Assembly (NCBI GenBank): GCA_020344555.1
Contig: CP070827.1
Coordinates: 4,113,464-4,148,057, forward strand
Origin: Phycisphaerales bacterium
Lineage (GTDB): Bacteria; Planctomycetota; Phycisphaerae; UBA1845
Length of the DNA stretch: 34,594 bases
Reading direction: 5' to 3'
The position numbers were made by a program, and so were the translations under genes. The notes beneath the pieces are model-generated. The model did not search any database, was not told where the DNA came from, and was given only the letters and a program-made list of their open reading frames with translations. This document shows, in pieces, positions 24,388-33,734 of this stretch. Within the stretch, counting starts at the first letter, position 1. Each line of letters starts with the position of its first letter.

Positions 24388-24990
24388 TTGGGTACAGCTT
24401 TTACCATCTGGTTTACGGGGATGTCGGGATCCGGCAAGTCAACCATTGGACGTGCCCTCGGGGAAGCCCTGCGCGCACGCGGCTTACACATTGAGGTGCT
24501 GGACTCCGGCAGGATCCGTCAGCAGCTTAACCGTACGCTGGGCTTCAGTCGCGAGGAGGTCGAGACCAACCTTCTGCGGCTGGGATATGAGTGCAAGCTG
24601 CTCAACCGCAACGGTGTAACCGCGATCGTGACAGCCGTCTCACCATACCGGGACGTAAGAGATCGGCTGCGTGAAGAGATCGGGGATTTCGTGGAGATCC
24701 ATTGCCGCTGCCCGATGGAGGTCCTCGTGCGGCGCGGGGCCGGCGAGCTATTCGAAAAGGCCCGCCGCGGTGAGATCGCCCACGTGGCCGGCGTCAACGC
24801 TCCCTACGAAGAGCCACTCAAACCGGAGGTACTCCTAAACACTGATCAGATCACGGTGGAGCAGTCAGTCAAACAGGTCATTGCCACGCTCGAGGTCCTA
24901 AGGCGCCTCGAGCGGGTGGAGACGGCCTGCTACACCCCGGAGGAAGAAGAGATGATCCGCCAGCGGTTGCAGGATCTGGGGTACCTGTAG
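24388..24990 (+). CDS. APS-kinase-like P-loop protein (CysC family), divergent
   Basis: This 200-residue P-loop kinase has the Walker A motif GMSGSGKST (11-19) and overall adenylylsulfate-kinase layout: LGFSREEVETN, then AVSPYRDVRDR, then ARRGEIAHVAGVNAPYEEP. APS kinases phosphorylate adenylylsulfate to PAPS. Several family residues differ. The usual LDGDxxR is LDSGRIR (38-44), so the second Asp is Gly; the arginine before the conserved Asn is Val; and the RDxKGLY region reads RRGAGELF. Activity on APS is therefore uncertain, and another small substrate is possible. The start is a TTG without a clear ribosome site, 9 bp after the permease stop, so the gene is probably co-transcribed and translationally coupled. 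Confidence 0.82.
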   Translation: MGTAFTIWFTGMSGSGKSTIGRALGEALRARGLHIEVLDSGRIRQQLNRTLGFSREEVETNLLRLGYECKLLNRNGVTAIVTAVSPYRDVRDRLREEIGDFVEIHCRCPMEVLVRRGAGELFEKARRGEIAHVAGVNAPYEEPLKPEVLLNTDQITVEQSVKQVIATLEVLRRLERVETACYTPEEEEMIRQRLQDLGYL

Positions 24991-25107
24991 ACCACACAGC
25001 AAGGCAAACACCTGTCGCGTCCCGAGCAATTCGGGTGAGGCATGTTCATACATCATGCTGGGATGGTAACGTACCGCGGCACGACTCGCGTCCGCTTCTG
25101 GTGTATC

Positions 25108-27783
25108 CTAGGGGGTCGATAACGTTGTGTCCGCCGGGAACTCGCCCAGCCGCTTGCGGTAGGGCTCCACCTCGTCCGGCCTCCCCCAAGCCTCGTACAG
25201 ACTAATCAGGCGCTGAAGCGCCGTCCGGGCCAGAGGGTGGCTGTAGGTAAGCTCATTATGGAGTACCGCATGGGACTCCAGCAGGATGGGCTCGGCTTCC
25301 TCGTAGCGACCGAGTGTCGTCAGGGAGTCTCCCAGCCGGCCCGCCGCGTACTGGGTGAATATACGATTCTCCGTGGGCAGGGTCTTAACCAACTGAACGG
25401 TCTCGCGAAGTAGGGGTTCCGCATGGTCGGCACGCTCAAGTGCCGTGAGAAGGCTTGCGGTGCCCAGGAGTGCCTGCGCCGCTTCGGTCGAGTCTTCTGA
25501 CCGCTCCGCGATCAACGCCAACGCCTCTCGATACGGCGGCAGAGAGTCCTCGGTGCTGCGTTGGGCCGCAAACAGGGTTGCGAACCTATTAAGCTGTTCG
25601 GCATCGGCGGGACTGCTCTCGGATAGTTGCCGGCATGCGACTGCGATGGACTCGTGCTGCCATCGTTTCGCGGCGGCCAGAGCCCCCTTGGCGAGGTACA
25701 GACCGGCCAAGCGGCGCATCATGCCCGGAGTCCGGATCCTACCGAAGCGCCGCGGTGCGAGGGCAAGCAGCCTGCGCAACATCGCTTCGGCCTCCTCGTA
25801 TCGCCCCAACTGTTGTAAGGCATCGGAGTAGCCCAGCATACATTCCACAGTGAACTGGTGCTCCTCGCCGAGAAGCTTGCGTGACATGATTAGCGATTCG
25901 CTGAAGAGCGACTCGGACTGATCGTACCGCCCTAGCACGTGCTGCATGGCTCCATAGGCGAACAGGCAGCGGGCAATATCGGGATGTTCGTCTCCGAGCA
26001 GCCTGCGGTATAGTGCCAAGGCCTCGTGATAGTGCCGTTCGGCGTCGTCCCACCGGCGTGGGGAGGCCGTTCTCCAGTATGCGTAGGCAAGTTCGTTCTT
26101 GCTCTCGGCAACGAGTACGTGCTCAGCGCCGTACAGCTTTCGGCGCTTGGCCAACGCTTCTTGCTGGAGTTCCACTGCTTCCGGGTCGCGTAGCTCGCCG
26201 AGTACCATTCCCAACAGGACCATCGCTCGCAAAGTATCGGGGTGCTCCGGGCCGTAAGCCCGCACGTACAGATGCAACGCTGCTCGAAGATGACGTGCGG
26301 CTTCTTCCTGCCTCCAAACGGTATCGTAGGCGTGACCGATGGTGTACTGGATCGCCGCCGCCACAGCAGGCTGATCGCTTAACTGATCTGAGATGCGCGC
26401 GGACGCCTCGTCCAGCACTTGCAACAACGTAGCATCGGGGCCCAACCGCTGAGAGCTCGCTTCGAACAGCATGTCTTGGAGGAAGGTCAGCGTTCGCCGC
26501 GCTCGATCGGCCTCACGCTCGGCCCGGTGGTACATCACCGACATCGTTACGCCAAATCCGACGAGAAGGAGCACGAAGCCTGCGGCTACGGCTACGGGAG
26601 CTTTGTGTCGGCGCACGGACTTGTGAAAGACGTACCATGCGCTGTCGCGTTTGGCGTCGATGGGTTCACCCGCAAGATAGTGGCGGATGTCGCGCGCCAG
26701 CTCCATGGCACTCTGGTAGCGGCGGTCAGGCTCTTTGGCGAGGGATTTCAAGACGATGGTGTCGACGTCGTCGTCGATGGAGGGAACGACCTTGCTCGGC
26801 TTATCGGGATCGGTCTGGAGAATGTTGTTTATGACCTCGCGCAGGTGCCCAGCCACGGAGTAAGGAAACCGACTCGCGATAATCTGGTAGAGCATCACAC
26901 CCAGCGAGTAGACATCCGTACGCAGGTCGATTCTTGCGGGGGCGCCCTCGGCCTGCTCGGGGCTGGCCCACGGCAGCGAGCCGACAAACTGCCCGGTCAT
27001 GGTCATGGAGTGCTCCGAGAACCCGTCGCGGGCGTCGTCCGGCGCCGCCTTGGCCAGGCCAAAATCGAGAATGCGCGGCTCACCGTCAGCATCGATTCGG
27101 ATATTGCTCGGTTTGAGGTCGCGATGGATGATCCCGCGCAGATGAGCCGCATGAACAGCCTCGCAGACTTTGCCGAACAGTTCGAGTTTCTTCCGGATCG
27201 AGTAGTCACTGTTGTCCAAGTGCACGTCGAGGGTCGGCCCAGCCACGTAGTCCATGACCATGAAGAATCGACCCGCGGCTACGCCGGAGTCGTGGATAGT
27301 CACAATGTTGGGATGTCTAAGCTGCCCGAGAATCCGCGCCTCGCGCTGGAAACGAGCCCGATCGTGAGCTCCCGCGAAAGGGCCTTCGACCATCACCTTG
27401 ACGGCGACTTGCCGCTCAGTCGCAGTCTGCAGCGCTCGGTACACGACACCCATCGCCCCTCGGCCGAGCTCCGCCCGAATCTCATAGCCTCGAAAGACGT
27501 TCGCCGACAGCATCTCCACGGGCAGCGCCTCGGAAGTACTTCTGAGATTGCTCGCGGTGACCAGCGTCGTCCCGGAGTCGGCGGCGATCCGGCGCGCCTG
27601 TTCCGTCAGGCGAAGGGCGTGAAGCTTGGAGCCGAGCTCCGGCATGAGCTCCGGGTAGGCCGAGATCACGGACTCGTCGGCGACCTCCTCACCAGCCAGG
27701 CGTCGCGCCGTCACGTCCTCCAGCACACGGAGTATATGTGTACCGGGATCGTCAACGTCGACCGTGGGTGACCGATCAAACAT
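25108..27783 (-). CDS. Ser/Thr protein kinase with membrane helix and TPR repeats
   Basis: The product has 891 residues from ATG 27783 (AGGA 8 bases upstream; a GTG lies one codon earlier). After a 95-residue N-terminal region, the kinase domain covers about 99-370. It has the glycine loop GRGAMGVV, K129 in VAVKVM, catalytic HRDLKPSN (220-227), metal-binding DFGLAK (240-245) and SPEQ in the activation segment. One membrane helix (about 397-418, AVAAGFVLLLVGFGVTMSV) separates the cytoplasmic kinase from about 470 residues of TPR repeats. Recurring LGxxHPDTLRAMxxLG-like units are also found in kinesin-light-chain-type repeats. The protein probably senses envelope or protein partners. It follows the ECF sigma gene by 200 bp on the same strand, a common planctomycete pairing. 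Confidence 0.94.
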   Translation of the reverse strand: MFDRSPTVDVDDPGTHILRVLEDVTARRLAGEEVADESVISAYPELMPELGSKLHALRLTEQARRIAADSGTTLVTASNLRSTSEALPVEMLSANVFRGYEIRAELGRGAMGVVYRALQTATERQVAVKVMVEGPFAGAHDRARFQREARILGQLRHPNIVTIHDSGVAAGRFFMVMDYVAGPTLDVHLDNSDYSIRKKLELFGKVCEAVHAAHLRGIIHRDLKPSNIRIDADGEPRILDFGLAKAAPDDARDGFSEHSMTMTGQFVGSLPWASPEQAEGAPARIDLRTDVYSLGVMLYQIIASRFPYSVAGHLREVINNILQTDPDKPSKVVPSIDDDVDTIVLKSLAKEPDRRYQSAMELARDIRHYLAGEPIDAKRDSAWYVFHKSVRRHKAPVAVAAGFVLLLVGFGVTMSVMYHRAEREADRARRTLTFLQDMLFEASSQRLGPDATLLQVLDEASARISDQLSDQPAVAAAIQYTIGHAYDTVWRQEEAARHLRAALHLYVRAYGPEHPDTLRAMVLLGMVLGELRDPEAVELQQEALAKRRKLYGAEHVLVAESKNELAYAYWRTASPRRWDDAERHYHEALALYRRLLGDEHPDIARCLFAYGAMQHVLGRYDQSESLFSESLIMSRKLLGEEHQFTVECMLGYSDALQQLGRYEEAEAMLRRLLALAPRRFGRIRTPGMMRRLAGLYLAKGALAAAKRWQHESIAVACRQLSESSPADAEQLNRFATLFAAQRSTEDSLPPYREALALIAERSEDSTEAAQALLGTASLLTALERADHAEPLLRETVQLVKTLPTENRIFTQYAAGRLGDSLTTLGRYEEAEPILLESHAVLHNELTYSHPLARTALQRLISLYEAWGRPDEVEPYRKRLGEFPADTTLSTP

Positions 27784-27983
27784 CACTATTGTCCTACTAG
27801 AGTCGTGCCGAAGCGGATTGTGTGGTCGCGCTGGACACCGTCAGTCGCTCATTTCGCACAGGTGCATCGAAACGGCTCGGGACAGTTCGAGCACTTGTTC
27901 GAAGCGCCGTCGAGCCTCTGTCCTTTTCTTATACTTAACAAGAAACAGCGTGTGGCGCGCTCCACCCCAATGTCCAGAGTCGG

Positions 27984-28625
27984 CTACCCGGAACTGCTCA
28001 GGTAGCGCGAACGACTGCCCATAAGCTTACGAAGTCGGTCCTTGGCCTTGTAACACAGATTGTGGATCGCCCGCTCGGTCCGCCCCATTTTGGCGGCTGC
28101 CGCGGCCACGGGTTGTCCTTCGATGTAGACAAGTTGTACAGCCTGCCGGTAATCCTCCGGCAAAAAGGCCAGAGCCGCTTGCACCGCTTGCACGGCCTCA
28201 CGTCCGGCGGCGGTCCGGCTTGGCGTTTTGACAGGGGCGGCCAGTAGGTCCAATAACGCCACGCACGATTCCTCAGGGACGCCGGCCCGGGCAGCCCCCG
28301 CCCGCGCCAGCCTGCCGCCGCCACGCTTGAGTGCCCTGTGTCTCTCCACGGCGTTGCGCAACCGGCGGATCGCGATCGTGGCAAACCATCGATAGAACGA
28401 GTCGGGCCCCTGCGGCACAAAGTGGGCAATGTGACTGTAAGCCTGGACCTGAGCATCCTGAAGCACATCGTCAGCGTCGATCGTACCGCGCAAATCCGCC
28501 GGGATTCTCCGTGTGACGTGGTTGCGCAGTCGGCCGCGAGCCTGCGTGAGCAACACGGTAAGCGCGACCGGGTCGCCACCGACAGCTTTGCCCACCAACA
28601 CAAGCTCGTAGGCTTCGCTCGGCAT
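27984..28625 (-). CDS. ECF-type RNA polymerase sigma factor
   Basis: The product has 213 residues when started at ATG 28625, which has AAGGA 7 bases upstream; a 32-codon upstream extension has no such site. Region 2 covers about 14-98, with IDADDVLQDAQVQAYSHIAHF as the core-binding and -10 segment and FYRWFATIAIRRLRN after it. Region 4 covers about 142-202 (LPEDYRQAVQLVYIEGQPVAAAAAKMGRT), a helix-turn-helix for the -35 element. A 40-residue loop joins them. No anti-sigma factor gene is adjacent; the neighbour is a Ser/Thr kinase, which may control the sigma factor by phosphorylation. The target promoters are unknown. Confidence 0.93.
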   Translation of the reverse strand: MPSEAYELVLVGKAVGGDPVALTVLLTQARGRLRNHVTRRIPADLRGTIDADDVLQDAQVQAYSHIAHFVPQGPDSFYRWFATIAIRRLRNAVERHRALKRGGGRLARAGAARAGVPEESCVALLDLLAAPVKTPSRTAAGREAVQAVQAALAFLPEDYRQAVQLVYIEGQPVAAAAAKMGRTERAIHNLCYKAKDRLRKLMGSRSRYLSSSG

Positions 28626-29041
28626 AACGTGTTCCTTGTTGGACGCCGGAACTCCCATCCGCGGCGGATGCCGCGGCACCCCATTGTACTGTATCACGGT
28701 CGATCCGCGCCGACCACCCACGTCGCCCCCGCTGTAGCCTATCTACTCATTATGGGATCTTCATGAAGCGCGCCCTGTGCGTCTTCTGTTGTAGTGCTTA
28801 TGGGGCATGCATGGCCCCCGGGTGGCCAGCGGTGACCGGCGATCCAAACGCCGCACCGGCCGGTCAGGGCACAAACCGTGTTCGGCGTACCTGAACGCGG
28901 AGGTGCCGGTGCGCGCCCGGAGGTGAGTTGCCCAAGGTGAGGGTTTCGCCACTGCCGTTGGCGAACGACCTCACTAACCTCCGTGTCGTATGTGGTCCGC
29001 ATCACGGAGGCCGGTGAGCGACACAACAAAGGAGAACGAAC
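28626..29041. other. Divergent intergenic region, sigma gene / propeller protein gene
   Basis: This 416-bp spacer lies between divergently transcribed genes and should carry both promoters. GC-rich inverted repeats occur (for example CATCCGC/GCGGATG near 28656-28670). No clear sigma70 promoter is seen in either direction, which leaves room for an ECF-type promoter. No gene is supported. Confidence 0.5.
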
Positions 29042-31741
29042 ATGCCTACTACCACAACCAAGTCACCAGCGACGGCTGTGCTTCTGTTGGCCGGTACAGC
29101 CATAATGGGTAACAGCCTCTTGCATGCGGCAGAGAAGTTCCTGCCGGGCAGTCCCGCCATGGACCGCAGCGCCTCGGCCCCCGCGTACGTGGTGTCTGCA
29201 CGAGACAACGTTCCGGACTTCACGGCTCGTGAGGAGTTCGGGGCTGGTCTCACCATTACCGTCGCCTGGGGCGATGCCAACAACGACGGCGCGCCCGACC
29301 TGGCAGTTGGCAACACGATTGGGCCGAATCACCTTCACACCAACAACGGCAGCGGCAGCTTCACAGACTCTAACCAGTTCGGCAGCGCCTCTACGTTCGC
29401 TGTCGTCTGGGGCGACTACGACAACGACGGTGATCTGGACGTGGCTGTCGGAGGCGGGGCAGCACATGCACTCTACGTCAATAACGGAAGCGGTGTGTTC
29501 GATCCTGAGGAGCAGTTCGGCGACTCGACGACCGTCGCCATGGCGTGGGGTGACTGTGATAACGACGGCGATATAGACCTTGCCGTCGGCAACGGAATCC
29601 TCGGTCCAGAAGAGCAGAACTATGTCTACGTCAACAACGGAGATGGCTCGTTCACTGAGCAGGAAGCGTTTGGCATGGGACGTACGGACTCCGTTGCCTG
29701 GGGTGACTTCGATAACGACGGCGATCTGGACCTGGCCGTGGGCAACGGCGGCTTCCAAAGAAACGAGCAGAATTATCTCTATACCAATGAAGGAAATTGC
29801 ACCTTCCACGCGGTTGCGGAATTTGGAACTGCAGACACCGCCGCGGTGGCCTGGGGTGACGCCAACAGCGATGGCCTGCTGGACCTCGCGGTGGCCAACT
29901 GGGGAACGGACAATCAAAACCGCCTGTACATCAACAAGGGCGATGGAAGCTTCGAAGGACGAGCGGAATTCGGGGCTCGAGACACTAATACGATCGCGTG
30001 GGCGGACTTCGACAACGACGGCGATATGGACGTGGTGGTCGGGAATGGAGACTTTGACGTCGCCGATCAAAACTACCTGTACGTCAACGCCGGCGATGGC
30101 ACGTTCGTGGAGTTCGCCGAGTTTGGACTGGGGAGCACCGATGCCGTCGCCTGGGCCGACGTGGAGGGCGACGGCGACCTGGACCTGGCCGTGGGCAACG
30201 AACACCATCCCTACACCAACTATCTCTATATCAACAACGAGAATGATCAAGACTACCTGATCCTTCACCTTGTTGGGCACCGACATGATCTGGGTCCCGG
30301 ATACTCGAACCGAGACGGGATCGGCGCGAGGGTCTCGGTTTACGAGTCCGGCCACATTTGCGACGCCGATTACCTGCTCGGCTTCCGGCAGATTGAAGCT
30401 ACGGGAGGATTCAGTCCACAACAGTCCCTGGATGCGGAGTTTGGGGTACCAGGTCATGCGACTGTAGATATCCGGATTGACTGGCCCGGGTCCGATGACC
30501 AGTCCATCGTGCAGGAGATTGCGGGCGTTGCGGTCGCGCAGCGAATAGTCGTCGATGAGGCAGTAAGCGTTCCTGGTACCGACTGCAACAACAATGGGAT
30601 GTCCGACGAATGCGATATTGGAAGCGGGGCGGCGCCGGATTGCAACGACAATGGTGCACCCGATGAATGTGATGTCACCGGTGACACCAGTGACGACTGC
30701 AGCGGAAACGGAGTCCCCGACGAGTGTGAACCGGACTGTAACAACACCGGCGTGGCCGACAGTTGTGATATCCTCGAGGGTACTAGTGACGACTGCAGTG
30801 GCAACGAAATCCCAGACGAGTGCGAGCCGGACTGCAACAACACTGGTGTGGCCGACAGTTGTGACATCCTCGAGGGTACAAGCGACGACTGCAGTGGCAA
30901 CGGCGTCCCCGACGAGTGTGAGCCGGACTGTAACGACACCGGCGCGGCCGACAGTTGCGATATTCTCATGGGGACCAGTCAGGACTGCAACACCAATGAA
31001 GTGCCGGATGCATGCGATTTGGCGGAGGGAACCTCGACCGACGTGAACGGCAACGGTGTCCCGGACGAATGTGACACGTGCCCCCCCACGGATGCACCCC
31101 AGTCGGAAGAGGTAGCAACGGCCAAGAACCGCTACCTGACCATCGTGCCCGGCAATCCTGGGCAACAAACTGCCATCCGGGTGACATTTCAGAGTCTACC
31201 CTCACCATTTGACATCTGGAACGGCATACACATGTGGGTAGTCTCGCCGGTGGAGATCAGCGAGAATGCCGGCAAGCTCGAGCACACACCGGGCTTTCCG
31301 GACTTCATGGCCGCAGACCTCCAATGCGAGCCCTACTACACTGATTGGAGCCCATATGGCATCATCCACACCCACCATGAAGGCATCGTTCCAGGTGGTG
31401 TGTATGACCTGCAGGCAATCGACCAAGAGTGTGACGCTGGCGCCGAGAGCAGCTACTCGGCACCGCTAACGATAACCGCCAGCATTTGGGGCGATGTGGT
31501 GGGGCACTGCGCGGTTATTCCGTGTACTCCGCCGGACGGCGTCGTGGGCATTCCCACCGATGTCACGGCCGTGCTCGATAAGTTCAAGAATCTCGAGGGC
31601 GCGCCGGCTAAGGCGAGGTGCGACATTGAGCCCTGGATACCGGACTTGCTGGTAAACATTGCCGACGTCACGTACGTTCTGGAGGCGTTCCGCGGGTTTG
31701 CGTTCCCGTTTGAGCCTGGGCCGAGTCCGTGTGATCGTTAG
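29042..31741 (+). CDS. Secreted seven-bladed propeller / ASPIC / TSP3-like protein with novel C-terminal module
   Basis: This 899-residue exported protein starts at ATG 29042 with AAAGGAG 8 bases upstream. A signal peptide covers about 1-30. Seven FG-GAP/VCBS-type repeats follow, each built on WGDxDNDGDxDLAVGN with centres near 76, 123, 169, 220, 271, 320 and 371. Their spacing of about 50 residues predicts a seven-bladed calcium-binding propeller. Residues about 400-507 resemble the ASPIC/UnbV domain. About 513-680 is a chain of calcium-binding repeats of the DCNNNGxxDECD type, related to thrombospondin type 3. Residues 695-899 form the module shared with the metalloprotease. The protein probably acts in adhesion or ligand binding at the cell surface; no enzyme residues are seen. 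Confidence 0.92.
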   Translation: MPTTTTKSPATAVLLLAGTAIMGNSLLHAAEKFLPGSPAMDRSASAPAYVVSARDNVPDFTAREEFGAGLTITVAWGDANNDGAPDLAVGNTIGPNHLHTNNGSGSFTDSNQFGSASTFAVVWGDYDNDGDLDVAVGGGAAHALYVNNGSGVFDPEEQFGDSTTVAMAWGDCDNDGDIDLAVGNGILGPEEQNYVYVNNGDGSFTEQEAFGMGRTDSVAWGDFDNDGDLDLAVGNGGFQRNEQNYLYTNEGNCTFHAVAEFGTADTAAVAWGDANSDGLLDLAVANWGTDNQNRLYINKGDGSFEGRAEFGARDTNTIAWADFDNDGDMDVVVGNGDFDVADQNYLYVNAGDGTFVEFAEFGLGSTDAVAWADVEGDGDLDLAVGNEHHPYTNYLYINNENDQDYLILHLVGHRHDLGPGYSNRDGIGARVSVYESGHICDADYLLGFRQIEATGGFSPQQSLDAEFGVPGHATVDIRIDWPGSDDQSIVQEIAGVAVAQRIVVDEAVSVPGTDCNNNGMSDECDIGSGAAPDCNDNGAPDECDVTGDTSDDCSGNGVPDECEPDCNNTGVADSCDILEGTSDDCSGNEIPDECEPDCNNTGVADSCDILEGTSDDCSGNGVPDECEPDCNDTGAADSCDILMGTSQDCNTNEVPDACDLAEGTSTDVNGNGVPDECDTCPPTDAPQSEEVATAKNRYLTIVPGNPGQQTAIRVTFQSLPSPFDIWNGIHMWVVSPVEISENAGKLEHTPGFPDFMAADLQCEPYYTDWSPYGIIHTHHEGIVPGGVYDLQAIDQECDAGAESSYSAPLTITASIWGDVVGHCAVIPCTPPDGVVGIPTDVTAVLDKFKNLEGAPAKARCDIEPWIPDLLVNIADVTYVLEAFRGFAFPFEPGPSPCDR

Positions 31742-31894
31742 CTATCGGAGGTCCTCGCTGCCTCCAGCGCGACGGAGCGGCGCACCAACTGCTGACGTGG
31801 GCGCTAGGATTCTCGACTTTAACCCCTCCCCAACGTCTCCGAGTGGGGCTTGACGGCGATAACGCTACTGGCGTTTGCGCCTGCGACCGTGATG

Positions 31895-32155
31895 CTAAGA
31901 TGGCGTCCACGATATCTTCGTTCCACATTCCGGGCACACACCCGATTCGTTGCCGGTGAGGTTATACCCACACTTGTGACAGACTTCGGGCTCACCCCAA
32001 TACCACACGCTCACGACGCCCTCTATACCATGCTCGGAATGAGAGATCGAAACGAGCCGTTCAGGTCCCACCTCCGTCGCAAAGTCCGAGGCATCCTGAA
32101 ACAGGGTACGCCACGTTTTGAAGGCTCCGCGGAAATGCTTATAAAGCACACGCAT
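31895..32155 (-). CDS. Small zinc-ribbon protein
   Basis: This 86-residue protein starts at ATG 32155 with GAGGAG 7 bases upstream, strong evidence of real translation. The N-terminal half (AFKTWRTLFQDASDFATEVG, then LVSISHSEHG) is a compact alpha/beta domain with no named family I can recall. The C-terminal part has a four-cysteine zinc ribbon: C59-x2-C62 in CHKCGYNLTG and C74-x2-C77 in CPECG. This CxxCGYNLTG...CPECG form is frequent in planctomycete proteins. Zinc binding is likely; the function is unknown. It is flanked by non-coding DNA on both sides. Confidence 0.82.
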   Translation of the reverse strand: MRVLYKHFRGAFKTWRTLFQDASDFATEVGPERLVSISHSEHGIEGVVSVWYWGEPEVCHKCGYNLTGNESGVCPECGTKISWTPS

Positions 32156-32810
32156 CGTGCATCTCCTCAGTACAATCTGGTTAGTTCACACCTCACTTCT
32201 TGTGCGGCTCCGACATCAGCCGGGCCCACAGCTCGGTGGCCGCAAGTCTAGCCTCTTCCTGCGGATTAGTCGCCTCGGAGGTCGCGCTCATGAGTCGGCG
32301 GAACACGACCTCGAGCCCGCTTCAGTAGCCCTAGGCGTGCTCAGGATCAAGCTCAGGGCCCTCGATCAGCTTGACTGAGTGGGATAGGTCCACGCCGGCC
32401 GGCCTACCACCATGTCAGCCCCGCTACTATTTACCTAGCCACCGCCCACTGCGATCTTGCCACCATGCCGTACGGGCAATATAATGGAGGCGACGTGCAA
32501 AGTCGGTGAGGACTTCCTCTATCACCTCACCGACGACCCTCCAGACCGTGCCGCTGAACGTGCCCGATGCACACTTGGCGGCGCGGTTCTTTCATTCCGT
32601 GCGGGCTGAAGCCCGCGGCTCGGGGCCAGATCGCTGTCGCACCGTTTATGAAACACGGTAACAGGGAAGCACCTAGGATAGGCGTAGGGGAGACCGGTAC
32701 AACGGTAGTCCCCGTCCCTATCATGGGGCCGGTGGTCGGTGGTTCCCGCCCGGATCGGTATTGCCGGGCCGCGTCAGATGATTCAGCGCTGTTGTAGGTA
32801 AGCCAGATCG
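32156..32810. other. Intergenic region, no gene seen
   Basis: This 655-bp spacer has short open frames without ribosome sites or recognisable products. A GCGGGCT/AGCCCGC hairpin with a 2-base loop sits at 32601-32616. It may contain decayed sequence; I see no promoter I would defend. Confidence 0.5.
32601..32616. repeat. GCGGGCTGAAGCCCGC palindrome
   Basis: A 7-bp stem with a GA centre. It lies far from any gene end and has no T-run, so it is more likely a dispersed palindrome than a terminator. Confidence 0.4.
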
Positions 32811-33734
32811 TTACGGCCCATCGAAAGATCTCATGAACGTGGCGTAGTCCGCCAGATCCACGTCGCCGTCGCCGTCAAAGTCGCCGAGAATAGTGCCTTC
32901 TTCCTGGCAGTTCGCGGAACACCCGTCGCCGTCGACGGTGTTGCCGTCGTCGCACTCCTCGCCCGGGTCGACGTGGCCGTCGCCGCAGGAGGGGGCCAAC
33001 TGAATCTCCCAGTACATGATCATCTCGTCGACGCCGAATCCGGCGATGTCTTCCCCACCCAGACCGACGACCCCGGCCCCGGAGACGCCGTTGGCATCGC
33101 TGTCATGGAGGGACAGTTCGAAGCAGCCCAGGACCGTTCCGGCATCTGCCACGCAGAAGCCGGAGTCAACGACGGTGAAGCCGGGGTTCGGAGTCCAGTT
33201 GATCTTGTCGGTACCTGCCGCGGTCGTGCCTACGTCCATGCGCCAGGAGTCGTAGATAAGACCGTCAGGCGAGACGGACCCGGCAGGCACGATGTCCGAG
33301 CCGTCCGTTGTAAAGTAGTTGACCTGGAGTGAGTTGGTCCCCGGCACCCCGGGGCCGAAGTCGGTTCCCACAATCCGCATATCCACACCGGAGATCAAGT
33401 TTGCCCCGGCGCTCTCCTCGCCTGTGCCGAAGGTGTGATTGTCGGGGACATCGTCGACGATCCAGGCAGTCGCGGCGTCCTGGACGAGCCCGACCGCGTC
33501 GTAGGTATCACCGGTCGCGTCGCGCAAGGCCGCGATCCGGACATCCAAGTCCCGAACACTGATCAGGCCAAGCTGGGGCGTCTTCTGCGGCGTCACCCCG
33601 AGGACCGCGGCGGTGTGGCCGCTCGTTGCGATCGGGGTACCCCTAACCTCGTGGCCAAAGACCGGCAGCAGGAAGCATCCGAGCCCCGCACAGGCCAGCC
33701 CGGTCACGGTCCATCGCGTTCTGTTGTTGAGCAT
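32811..33734 (-). CDS. Exported protein with Cys-rich repeat and dockerin-like tail
   Basis: This 307-residue protein starts at ATG 33734, preceded by a purine-rich GAGGAAAGG site about 8-10 bases upstream. A signal peptide covers about 1-28. The body (about 30-245) is beta-rich and includes [11 protein letters not shown] and a [22 protein letters not shown] segment with paired cysteines; I do not recognise its family. Near 251-278 is a Myxococcus-type cysteine repeat ([17 protein letters not shown], then GCSANC). It ends with a single dockerin-type half-repeat ([17 protein letters not shown]) with intact Asp ligands. The layout of Cys-rich segment plus dockerin tail matches the partial gene at 1-296, suggesting a shared surface-display route. 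Confidence 0.85.
   Translation of the reverse strand: MLNNRTRWTVTGLACAGLGCFLLPVFGHEVRGTPIATSGHTAAVLGVTPQKTPQLGLISVRDLDVRIAALRDATGDTYDAVGLVQDAATAWIVDDVPDNHTFGTGEESAGANLISGVDMRIVGTDFGPGVPGTNSLQVNYFTTDGSDIVPAGSVSPDGLIYDSWRMDVGTTAAGTDKINWTPNPGFTVVDSGFCVADAGTVLGCFELSLHDSDANGVSGAGVVGLGGEDIAGFGVDEMIMYWEIQLAPSCGDGHVDPGEECDDGNTVDGDGCSANCQEEGTILGDFDGDGDVDLADYATFMRSFDGP

Noticed and set aside
25021-25035. CCCGA/TCGGG hairpin between the convergent APS-kinase-like and Ser/Thr kinase genes as a terminator
   Set aside because: The stem is only 5 bp and there is no T-run on either strand.
26419-27771. A 450-codon open frame antisense to the Ser/Thr kinase gene
   Set aside because: The minus strand encodes a complete kinase with all catalytic motifs. 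The antisense product matches no fold and has no start signal.
29063-31168. A 701-codon open frame antisense to the propeller protein gene
   Set aside because: It is a by-product of the GC-rich, repeat-rich codons of the real gene (GAC-AAC-GAC type repeats read backwards). It has no ribosome site, and the plus-strand protein has clear domains throughout.
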